Source of the DNA: Pseudomonadota bacterium
Lineage (GTDB): Bacteria > Pseudomonadota > Alphaproteobacteria > Rhizobiales > Devosiaceae
Assembly (NCBI GenBank): GCA_023415605.1
Contig: JAEZKB010000308.1
Span: forward strand, 1 to 5,854
Reading direction: 5' to 3'
Length of the DNA stretch: 5,854 nt
Positions 1-5,840 of this stretch are shown here, piece by piece. Position 1 is the first letter of the stretch. Each line of letters starts with the position of its first letter. Below the pieces are notes generated by a model. It saw only the letters and a list, made by a program, of their open reading frames with translations. It searched no databases and was not told the origin of the DNA. The position numbers and the translations under genes are program-made.

Positions 1-1012
1 GTGTAGAGAAGAGGTATGCGGCGTGATTCTCATAGTGCCCGTTCCGTGGGTGGAAATAGATCGTTCCCTCTGCGGCTCCCTCCACGGCCTCATAATCGCG
101 GTCCTCGCCCAGCGCGTAACTCGATGCAGTGACGATCCGAGAACCACACCGATAATTCAGGCGGAGACGAACCGTCTCAACGTCTTCCCGTTCGGCAATC
201 TGTTGGAGGAGTTCGGGGTAGGCACCGGTAAAGCCATAGATCGACTGATCGACATCACCAACGGCGAATAGGCGCATCCCTGTGGTGAAGCAGAGGCCCA
301 TCACCATGCGGTGCAAGGCGCGACCAAGGTCCTGATACTCATCGACGGCAAGTATTGGATACTTGGCGAGGAGGGCTTTCTGCAGCCATTCTTGTTCCCT
401 TAGCGCCCGTACCGCAAGCAGGGGCATGTCATCAAAATCAATCCGTCCCAAGCGCCTCAGTTCCTCCTCAAACGCTTCTACGAGCTGGGAGAGTTGAGGG
501 TCCCGATCGCGCCATTCGGCGCTATTCCTATTGAGGATCGACCGACGGTGTCTCCCCATGGGAAAATCCAAGTCCTGGGGGTTGTGCGGACCTCCGATCG
601 TTCGATTATAGGCGCGCTCCAGGGCGAGGCGCCGCTCGGCGCTTGTAGCAACCTTGAAATCATCCGGAAGGCCCATCTGTGCTGCTTTGGCATAGGGCAA
701 GATTATTTGCGTCAGGGAGAAGGAATGCACTGTACCGATAAAGACGCGCCCACTAGGCTCTATCCCAAGTTTCTCAAGCCGGTCTTCTAGCTCTCTTGCG
801 CACTCATTGTTGTAGGTGATGCAGGCTACGCCACGCGGCTCCTCAACGTCCTCCGCGAGCATTCGTGCAAGCTTGATGGTCAGCGTCTTGGTTTTGCCAC
901 TACCCGGACCGGCCAAGACTACACAATGGCCCTTCGATTCATAGGCGTCCCATTGCCCCTGATTTTGCCTGAGCTCTTCGGCAGCGCGAAGGTATAGAGC
1001 ACGGTTAGACAC
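1..1012 (-). CDS. gajB: Gabija protein GajB, UvrD/Rep-like SF1 helicase (3' end cut by window edge)
   Basis: The first 337 codons of a UvrD/Rep/PcrA-type superfamily 1 helicase are read here without a stop. Visible motifs in order are: a Q-motif-like segment (residues 14-24), Walker A GPGSGKT (35-41), motif Ia ACITYNNECARELEDRL (63-79), motif Ic GTVHSF (93-98), motif II VDEYQD (223-228), motif III VGDVDQSIYGFTGA (251-264) and motif IV LNYR (285-288). Known GajB proteins are about 490 residues, so roughly the last third (2A/2B end, motifs V and VI) lies off the left edge. The start is a GTG at 1012 that overlaps the gajA stop by 8 bases. No ATG precedes Walker A (the first in-frame one is codon 51), and no strong Shine-Dalgarno is seen, so translation is probably coupled to gajA. 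In studied Gabija systems GajB is the helicase-like partner that docks on the GajA tetramer and senses DNA ends and nucleotides. Another UvrD-family helicase is possible in principle, but the fused position with an OLD nuclease makes GajB very likely. Confidence 0.93.
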   Translation of the reverse strand, partial: MSNRALYLRAAEELRQNQGQWDAYESKGHCVVLAGPGSGKTKTLTIKLARMLAEDVEEPRGVACITYNNECARELEDRLEKLGIEPSGRVFIGTVHSFSLTQIILPYAKAAQMGLPDDFKVATSAERRLALERAYNRTIGGPHNPQDLDFPMGRHRRSILNRNSAEWRDRDPQLSQLVEAFEEELRRLGRIDFDDMPLLAVRALREQEWLQKALLAKYPILAVDEYQDLGRALHRMVMGLCFTTGMRLFAVGDVDQSIYGFTGAYPELLQQIAEREDVETVRLRLNYRCGSRIVTASSYALGEDRDYEAVEGAAEGTIYFHPRNGHYENHAAYLFST

Positions 1013-2807
1013 GGCTGACCACGAACTCGATGGCCTTGCGGATATAGTCGGGAGGCGTCTTGCCCTCGATACGCGATGCCAGCCGTTGCGCAAACCGGCC
1101 TTTGCCAATGGCCTCAATGAGGGTCAGGTACTTGTCGATGTCGAGTTTCTGGTGGTCGGCACCCCATTCTTCAATCCACTTCTTTCGTTCGACGCTAAAG
1201 TTTTGCTCCTTAAGTGTATCAAGCACTTCGTTTGCGAAGTCTTCCTCGAACATGTCCACTTCGAGCGTGTGATAATTTGTAAAGACGCCTAAGGTGTCGC
1301 ATTTATTGCTCAACTCATCGTACTGATCGGCCGTGATCATCTCGTCGAGTTCGCCACGGAGCTTCTTCTGTTCCTTGCCGGTTCTTGTCTCTTCCGACAA
1401 GACCACAAGGTTTGCTGCCCGCCTCATACCGAGAGGTCTCTTATCTTTTATGGGGTCCCAATCCGTGATTGCTGCAAAGGGAATCCCTAGAGCGGCCAGG
1501 AATTTCACGTATGGCGTGAAGTTGGTTCCCGCGACCGAGCATACCGTAATACCCAGATGGTCCAGGCTATGCCCGAGAGCATCCGCGAATACAGGAATCA
1601 GAAACTTCTCGGCATCGCCTTCAACGAGGAGAATGCCTCGCGCGAATAGCATCTCGGCGCGTGTTACATCAAGATAGCGTGCGAGATCTTCCTCTTCCTC
1701 GTCCGTCAGCTCGATGCTGGCAGTTGAGCGTCCGACAGTGCCCGCTGCACCTGCGTCCTTCAGCAAAAGGATAGATCTGAGCGGTGCGATACTGGCAATA
1801 TGCGGCGAGTGGGTCGTAAGCACGATCGAGACTGAACTCTCGTCATCATTCTCAAAGCCGGTGAACAGATGTTGATACACTGATCGTTGCAGGTGCGGAT
1901 GAAGGTGGGCCTCGGGCTCTTCAATAGCGAGAACGGTGTGGTCGCGTTTGTTCTCATCCATCTGACGCTTGAGTTCGAGGGCCTTAAGCGTCAGGAACAC
2001 GATGTTGGCAGAGCCGAGACTCGCATCTGAGATGGTGCGGCGACCTTCATCGATGAGGAGTCGGATGTTGCGATAGACTCGCCCAATGTCTGTTGCCCCA
2101 AATCCGAGGCGGGGCTTAACATCCTGCTTGGGACCGCTCATCTCGACAAAGAGCTCGCCGAGACTTTCTTCTAGTTCCTCCACCGCCTTGAACTCTGTTA
2201 GCTTGCCTGTCGCTGCTTCGACGGCTACCTTGATTTCGGTAAGATCATCGCGATCCACACTACTAAGCGCGCTTTCAATCAGGGGCCGCAGCGGCGAATG
2301 ACGCCAGGTAGCGAGGTCGCCTTCCGCGTCACGGAGCGCTGGAAGCAGGTCCATGGGTATTCGTCGGCGGAGTTCGTGGCCGAAGCGTTTTGCCTCATTC
2401 TCTCCGCCGTAGCAGATGAACTCATAGTCTTCGTCGGAGGCGGGATCGGCTTCGAGATCTGACTTCGGGCGGAACTCATAAGTCAAACGGACTGTGTGCG
2501 GGTCGTCATCCAGCCGAAAATCGGTCAGCATTGCGAGAATGTCTGGATCGTCTTCGAAGTCTTTGATCTCAATCGAGACGGATATATTGTCGTCCGTGCC
2601 CGGCTCTTTAATCCCATCCCAAAAGTCGGACAGCGTCAGCTGGCGCGCGCTGTCGGGCAGGGTTGAATCAAATATCAACCGCAGCGCATAGAGCAAGTTG
2701 CTCTTGCCCACACGGTTCTCGCCAACCACGACGACATTTCCGGCAAGAATGACATCGAGGTCGGAAAAATTTCTAAAGTTCTCAATGGTTATTCTTGAAA
2801 GGTGCAA
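1005..2807 (-). CDS. gajA: Gabija protein GajA, OLD-family ATP-dependent endonuclease (ATPase + TOPRIM)
   Basis: A complete class 2 OLD-family nuclease of 600 residues from the chosen start. The N-terminal ABC/SMC-like ATPase shows Walker A GENRVGKS (residues 29-36), an ABC-signature-like SLGSAN (263-268), Walker B LAIEEPEAHLHP (293-304, catalytic pair E296/E297) and the switch histidine of TTHSP (H333). The TOPRIM nuclease follows: VEGDAE (395-400, metal-binding E396 and E400), then ITDWD (D449 and D451), LEVD (E516) and a C-terminal KGRFAQRLA with a candidate conserved lysine (K569). No key residue appears lost. Family knowledge: GajA is a sequence-preferring DNA-nicking endonuclease inhibited by nucleotides and released when phage replication depletes them, and it tetramerises and binds GajB. 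The frame is open to a TTG at 2858 with an ATG at 2852. I choose TTG 2807 because MHLSRITIENFRNF matches where the family begins and GGGGGAG sits just upstream. It is first in the operon with gajB (8-base overlap). Confidence 0.95.
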   Translation of the reverse strand: MHLSRITIENFRNFSDLDVILAGNVVVVGENRVGKSNLLYALRLIFDSTLPDSARQLTLSDFWDGIKEPGTDDNISVSIEIKDFEDDPDILAMLTDFRLDDDPHTVRLTYEFRPKSDLEADPASDEDYEFICYGGENEAKRFGHELRRRIPMDLLPALRDAEGDLATWRHSPLRPLIESALSSVDRDDLTEIKVAVEAATGKLTEFKAVEELEESLGELFVEMSGPKQDVKPRLGFGATDIGRVYRNIRLLIDEGRRTISDASLGSANIVFLTLKALELKRQMDENKRDHTVLAIEEPEAHLHPHLQRSVYQHLFTGFENDDESSVSIVLTTHSPHIASIAPLRSILLLKDAGAAGTVGRSTASIELTDEEEEDLARYLDVTRAEMLFARGILLVEGDAEKFLIPVFADALGHSLDHLGITVCSVAGTNFTPYVKFLAALGIPFAAITDWDPIKDKRPLGMRRAANLVVLSEETRTGKEQKKLRGELDEMITADQYDELSNKCDTLGVFTNYHTLEVDMFEEDFANEVLDTLKEQNFSVERKKWIEEWGADHQKLDIDKYLTLIEAIGKGRFAQRLASRIEGKTPPDYIRKAIEFVVSRV

Positions 2808-2811
2808 CTCG

Positions 2812-2818
2812 CTCCCCC
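2812..2818 (-). promoter_or_regulatory. Ribosome binding site that decides the gajA start
   Basis: GGGGGAG on the minus strand ends 4 bases before the TTG at 2807. The alternative starts at 2852 (ATG) and 2858 (TTG) have no purine-rich sequence in front of them and would add 15-17 residues lacking any family similarity that I recognise. Confidence 0.55.
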
Positions 2819-2878
2819 ACCTATGGTTGTTTACTCGATTGGCCGGTGCCATCGCCAAGCGCGATACACGTCATGGTG

Positions 2879-2925
2879 ATTCTACTACAGAACACTATCG
2901 TATAATTAGCAATCTTCTGAACGAT
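2879..2925 (-). promoter_or_regulatory. A+T-rich candidate promoter region for gajAB
   Basis: A conspicuous A+T-rich patch in an otherwise G+C-rich region lies upstream of gajA. On the minus strand it offers TAGAAT (2884-2879, one mismatch from TATAAT) and TATACG (2904-2899) as -10 candidates. Neither has a convincing -35 hexamer at 16-18 bases, so this is only a likely region, not a defined promoter. Initiation from TAGAAT would give a leader of about 65 bases before the TTG start of gajA. Confidence 0.35.
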
Positions 2926-3139
2926 GGCGGCGCTCCAGGCGCGGTCGTGCACCGGCAGGAGGCGAGCTTGATATGCGTCGGAGTGTTGTTGTTCGGATCG
3001 GGGCGGGAGCTTCTGCGATACTGGCGATCGTCGCTAGCCAGCATTGACAACTTTAGCGAATCCATTGGAATGGTCCTGCCCACCGATGGCCAAAAGCAAT
3101 ACGAACGCCTTACTGAAGAGGTCCCAGAATAATCAATGA

Positions 3140-3155
3140 GCGGCGATCACGCCGC
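3140..3155. repeat. Perfect 6-bp hairpin GCGGCG-ATCA-CGCCGC
   Basis: The two arms are exact reverse complements around a 4-base loop. It lies 7 bases after a plus-strand stop codon and about 80 bases before the CoiA-like remnant. There is no T-run on either side, so it is not a canonical intrinsic terminator. It could be a weak terminator, an mRNA structure or chance in G+C-rich DNA. Confidence 0.35.
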
Positions 3156-3236
3156 CCCTCCATCGGAATCATAAAACAGGCAACTGTCCGCAGGCAGCCA
3201 GCGATGGCGCGCTTGCGGCAACGATGAGAGGTGAGC

Positions 3237-4020
3237 ATGAAATGCGCGATTGTTGGCGGCAAACGGCGGGAAGCCGTGCGCGAGCTAATAGGCACATGCC
3301 CGGTTTGCGAAGTACCGGTGAGGCCGCGATGCGGCAGGATCAGAGTGCCGCATTTGGTACCACGCACTGGTTATCGCCGATCACCGCTGGGAGCCAGAAA
3401 CCGAATGGCACCGCAAATGGAAAGATTTCTTTCCGAAGGAGTGCCAAGAAGTGTGCCACCGGGCGGAGAACGGGGAAAGGCACTTGCGGACGTTAAGACC
3501 GTGCACGGTCAGGTGCTTGAGTTCCAGCACTCAGCAATCTCGGAAGAAGAGCGCTCTTCCCGTGAGGCGATCTACGAACCCATGTGTTGTGGTGAACGGC
3601 CTGCGGTTGAAGGGCGATAGGCCGAAGTTCTTTGAGGCCCTGCGTCTCGGGTTGGTACTGCAGGCCAATCCCCTGACGATCCCCGTCCCCACGGCAAGCT
3701 GCCTGCTGCGCAAGTGGGAGAATGGCCAGAGGCTCGCTCTGCTTGACTTTGGAGAGATCGAAGAGGCGAGCGACGCGGTGCACTTTGGAGCTCCGATCCA
3801 GTGGGCCTCACGTCCGGGGCGGCAGAAAGGCGAGACTGTGCTGATGCCGATCTATCGAGCCCGGCTCCTGGACGCCATGATCAGGAACGAGCCGCTCATC
3901 GGCGTCAAAGGCGTCATGCCAGCGGTACGGGTTGCGACGCCGCCGCATCCCTGGGGGAGATTGCGTCGAAGCTGGCGCGTGTGAAGAGGCAGCGAGGTGG
4001 CGCGTCCGGCGGCGCTGGAC
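3237..4020 (+). pseudogene. CoiA-like (competence protein CoiA family) nuclease, broken by several frameshifts
   Basis: Family-like protein sequence continues across the stretch but hops between two reading frames. Frame A (ATG 3237) gives MKCAIVGGKRREAV, then CPVCEVPVRPRCGRIRVPH, a zinc-ribbon-like CxxC with a following histidine. Near 3353-3355 (CATTTGG, one extra T) it moves to frame B: WYHALVIADHRWEPETEWHR through HRAENGERH. Near 3483-3487 it returns to frame A: ADVKTVHGQVLEFQHSAISE, the PD-(D/E)XK-type core (D in ADVK, ExQ in EFQHS). Near 3582-3588 it moves to frame B: VVVNGLRLKGDRPKFFEALR through DAVHFGAP to about IGVKG. A fourth shift near 3915-3940 leads to SLGEIASKLARVKRQR in frame A. 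AGAGGTGAGC precedes ATG 3237, a fair ribosome site. In Gram-positive bacteria CoiA acts in transformation, while the proteobacterial relatives are uncharacterised nucleases. The 3' end is approximate. Sequencing error is the alternative to true decay, but four indels in 800 bases next to intact genes favours decay. Confidence 0.75.
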
Positions 4021-4026
4021 CGGGCT

Positions 4027-4255
4027 GTAAAAGTGGTCGCCGTCCCGCATCGATCTCACGAGTTCGACCGCGTCGACCTGCTGTGGTGAAGGCGGCGAGC
4101 ACGGCCTTGTCGAGTCGCCGTCACGCACTGGCTGCCGCGCCGAGGCGGGCGACCGTCTTGCCGCGCCGGGTGATGGAGATCGTGTCGCCAGCCCGAACCC
4201 GGTCGACGAGCTCGCTCAAGAGCGCTTTTGGATCGGCCAGATTGACGGTGCCCAT
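4027..4255 (-). pseudogene. Phd/VapB-type antitoxin, C-terminal half disrupted, toxin missing
   Basis: The ATG at 4255 starts MGTVNLADPKALLSELVDRV, then AGDTISITRRGKTVARL, a textbook Phd/YefM-type (prevent-host-death) DNA-binding half. AGGAGG (4266-4261) sits 5 bases upstream. The frame stops at TGA 4123-4121 after 44 residues (GAAASA), whereas relatives run to about 80. Past the stop, family-like sequence continues: LDKAVLAAFTT in the same frame, then after a shift near 4081-4090, QQVDAVELVRSMRDGDHFY, which resembles the usual acidic, aromatic-ending C-terminus that wraps the VapC toxin. I therefore read this as a gene broken by one nonsense change and one frameshift. A shortened but expressed repressor-only product from 4121-4255 remains possible. 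No PIN-domain toxin follows on the minus strand; instead the convergent CoiA-like remnant lies there. A longer reading from 4303 lacks a ribosome site and is not preferred. Confidence 0.72.
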
Positions 4256-4260
4256 CCCGG

Positions 4261-4266
4261 CCTCCT
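4261..4266 (-). promoter_or_regulatory. Consensus ribosome binding site of the antitoxin remnant
   Basis: AGGAGG on the minus strand, 5 bases before ATG 4255, fixes the antitoxin start and shows that its translation signal is intact although the reading frame is broken. Confidence 0.75.
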
Positions 4267-4303
4267 GACCATGTAGATGGCCATGCAGGAATGTGCAGTG
4301 CAA

Positions 4304-4313
4304 AAGTATACTT
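4304..4313. promoter_or_regulatory. Perfect palindrome AAGTATACTT, candidate antitoxin operator
   Basis: A 10-base perfect palindrome in the 114-base gap between the divergent antitoxin and DUF3987 genes. On the minus strand it contains TATACT (4310-4305), a good -10 match placed about 50 bases before the antitoxin start, so a repressor bound here would cover that promoter. Phd/VapB antitoxins usually autoregulate through short palindromes at this position. It also lies directly upstream of the -35 of the DUF3987 promoter and could affect both genes. The operator role is inference. Confidence 0.4.
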
Positions 4314-4319
4314 CAGTTA

Positions 4320-4348
4320 TTGATTCGTCCCCAGATATGTTCTATAGA
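4320..4348 (+). promoter_or_regulatory. Candidate sigma-70 promoter for the DUF3987 gene
   Basis: TTGATT (4320-4325), a 17-base spacer and TATAGA (4343-4348) have the right spacing and match four of six consensus bases in each box. The predicted transcript would begin near 4355, just ahead of the ribosome site GAGGGA at 4359-4364 and the ATG at 4370. The short leader supports this ATG over one at 4277, which would lie upstream of the promoter. Confidence 0.5.
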
Positions 4349-4358
4349 TGTTCCTTTC

Positions 4359-4364
4359 GAGGGA
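4359..4364 (+). promoter_or_regulatory. Ribosome binding site of the DUF3987 gene
   Basis: GAGGGA lies 5 bases before ATG 4370. It selects this ATG as the start over the in-frame ATG codons at 4277 and 4283, which have no purine-rich sequence before them. Confidence 0.6.
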
Positions 4365-4369
4365 CAGCC

Positions 4370-5812
4370 ATGCGATCGCCCGCCTTTCACCCGCAACCAT
4401 CTGAAGAAAATTGGCGCACCCCCGACCTCAGCGTCCTCGACAACCGCCGTGGTCCCGTGCCTGCCGTGCCCCTCGCAATGGTGCCGCTACCTTGGCGCGA
4501 CTGGATCGCCGACACCGAGCGGGCGACCGGAGCCCCGGCGGACTACGTGCTGCAGTCGGTGCTGGCAGGCGTCGCGGCCGTGTGCGGGGCGGGCGTGCGG
4601 GTGCGCGTAACGCCAGCCTGGGACGAGCCGCTGGTGCTGTGGCAGGCCGTGGTGGGCGAGCCCTCGACCGGCAAGTCGGCGGCGCTCGCGCCCATGCGCC
4701 GGCTGCTGGATCTCGTCGAACAGGAACGGCGCGCCGGCGACGAGGAGCGGCGCGCGGCACGAACGGGGCAGGATGGGGCCGGGCAGGGTGCGAAGGCCGT
4801 CGAAGCCGCGCCGTTCGTGCCCTCGCAGGTCGTGGCGAGCAATGCCGATCCCGTGGCGCTCGCCGACATCGTCTCGGGCAACCCGCGCGGCGTCCTGCTG
4901 TGGCGCGACGGTCCGGCGGCGTGGCCGGCAGGGTGGAGCGGCGCTGCGGATGGCGACGAGGATGACAGCCATCGCACGACGTGGCTCGCCGCCTGGGAAG
5001 CCGGCGCCGTCACCGTGGCGCGTCCGCGCCAGCCGGCGCGATCGTTGCCGCGCTTTGCGATCAGCATCCTGGAGACCACCCCTCCCGATCGACTTCGGGA
5101 ATCACTGCGTTCCGGCAACGGCGGCCTGGCCGCACGCTTTCTCTTTGCCTGGCCCGGCCCGCAACCCTATCGCGCCCTCGCGGTGGTCGAGCGCTCGCGC
5201 GACGAGGAGATCCTGCAGCGCTTGCGCGCGCTGTCGCGGCTGGCGAGAAGTGCGGACGATCCCTGCGTGCTCGCCGTCGATGATCGCGGCCGCGCGGCGC
5301 TCGACAAGGTCCTGGCAACGCTGCATGCCGAGCGGCAGAACGTCGAGGGGCTGGAGGCGGCGTGGATCGGCAAGAGCCGGTCGCTGATCGTGCGGCTCGC
5401 CGGTGTCATCGAGCTGCTCGGCTCGATCGACGGCAAGGTCGTCCGGCCGGGCGCCATCGGCGCCGAGCAGGTCGAGGCCGCCGCGGCGCTGTGGCGCGAC
5501 TACTACCGGCCGCACGCCAAGGCGGTGTTCGACAGCGCCGAGCTCTCGGATTACGGCAAGCGCGTTCGCCGCGTCGCCCGCTGGCTGCTCGACAAGCGGC
5601 CGGCGACGGTGTCGCGCGACGACATCCGCCGCCGCGCCCTCAGCCTCAGCGCCACCGCCGATGAGACCGAGGGCGTGCTGCAGCGGCTGCATTTTCTCGG
5701 CTACGTCCGGCCCGATCTCGCCCATCGCGACAAGCCCGGCCGGCCGACGACCCACTGGCAGGTCAACCCCGCCCTGGCCGAAAGTGAAAAACCAACATCT
5801 AAATTATCTTAA
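4370..5812 (+). CDS. DUF3987 family protein, P-loop NTPase with C-terminal winged-helix-like domain
   Basis: A 480-residue protein typical of mobile elements of Alphaproteobacteria. The N-terminus TPDLSVLDNRRGPVPAVPL is the usual lead-in of DUF3987 proteins. Walker A GEPSTGKS is at residues 96-103. An acidic, arginine-rich stretch (about 116-140) leads to VVASNADPVALADIVS and the Walker B-like NPRGVLLWRDGPAAW (171-185). LPRFAISILETTPPDRL (227-243) and GLAARFLFAWPGP (252-264, candidate arginine finger R256) follow. Residues about 400-466, ending GRPTTHWQVNP, look like a winged helix. Relatives usually read RDEL in the Walker B-like motif; here it is RDGP, so the expected glutamate (residue 181) is a glycine. 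Members are found near primase-polymerase or integrase genes and are presumed to act in element replication or regulation; the function is unproven. It has its own promoter and is divergent from the antitoxin. G+C content is clearly higher than in gajAB. The alternative start at 4277 adds 31 residues of unrelated character. Confidence 0.85.
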   Translation: MRSPAFHPQPSEENWRTPDLSVLDNRRGPVPAVPLAMVPLPWRDWIADTERATGAPADYVLQSVLAGVAAVCGAGVRVRVTPAWDEPLVLWQAVVGEPSTGKSAALAPMRRLLDLVEQERRAGDEERRAARTGQDGAGQGAKAVEAAPFVPSQVVASNADPVALADIVSGNPRGVLLWRDGPAAWPAGWSGAADGDEDDSHRTTWLAAWEAGAVTVARPRQPARSLPRFAISILETTPPDRLRESLRSGNGGLAARFLFAWPGPQPYRALAVVERSRDEEILQRLRALSRLARSADDPCVLAVDDRGRAALDKVLATLHAERQNVEGLEAAWIGKSRSLIVRLAGVIELLGSIDGKVVRPGAIGAEQVEAAAALWRDYYRPHAKAVFDSAELSDYGKRVRRVARWLLDKRPATVSRDDIRRRALSLSATADETEGVLQRLHFLGYVRPDLAHRDKPGRPTTHWQVNPALAESEKPTSKLS

Positions 5813-5840
5813 CTATTTAAATTGCCGGATCATGTTCCTC

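Larger units (their letters stand above)
2859..3236. other. Intergenic region between gajA and the CoiA-like remnant
   Basis: No gene could be recognised here. The left part holds the candidate gajA promoter patch. On the plus strand a stretch from about 2890 to the TAA at 3130-3132 stays open, with mostly G or C at third codon positions, and encodes a peptide ending QYERLTEEVPE. It has no recognisable domain and no obvious start of its own, so it may be the tail of a decayed gene or chance. A perfect 6-bp hairpin follows 7 bases after that stop. Confidence 0.5.

Noticed and set aside
494..790. 98-codon open frame on the plus strand
   Set aside because: It lies fully antisense to the helicase motifs of gajB and has no recognisable domain or ribosome site.
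1005..2807. Alternative reading of the ATPase-TOPRIM protein as a PARIS (AriAB) or retron-type OLD effector
   Set aside because: PARIS has ATPase and TOPRIM on separate proteins, and no reverse transcriptase or retron RNA is present. The fused ATPase-TOPRIM followed at once by a UvrD-like helicase matches Gabija.
2901..2906. Perfect TATAAT on the plus strand
   Set aside because: No -35-like hexamer lies 16-18 bases upstream, and the nearest plus-strand start (3237) is more than 300 bases away, so it is not called a promoter.
3493..3811. Minus-strand open frames of 60-96 codons
   Set aside because: They are antisense to the CoiA-like sequence, which is clearly the meaningful strand because family motifs read on plus.
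4411..4965. Long arginine- and alanine-rich open frames on both strands within the DUF3987 gene
   Set aside because: They are typical out-of-frame readings of G+C-rich coding DNA, with low-complexity composition and no start signals.
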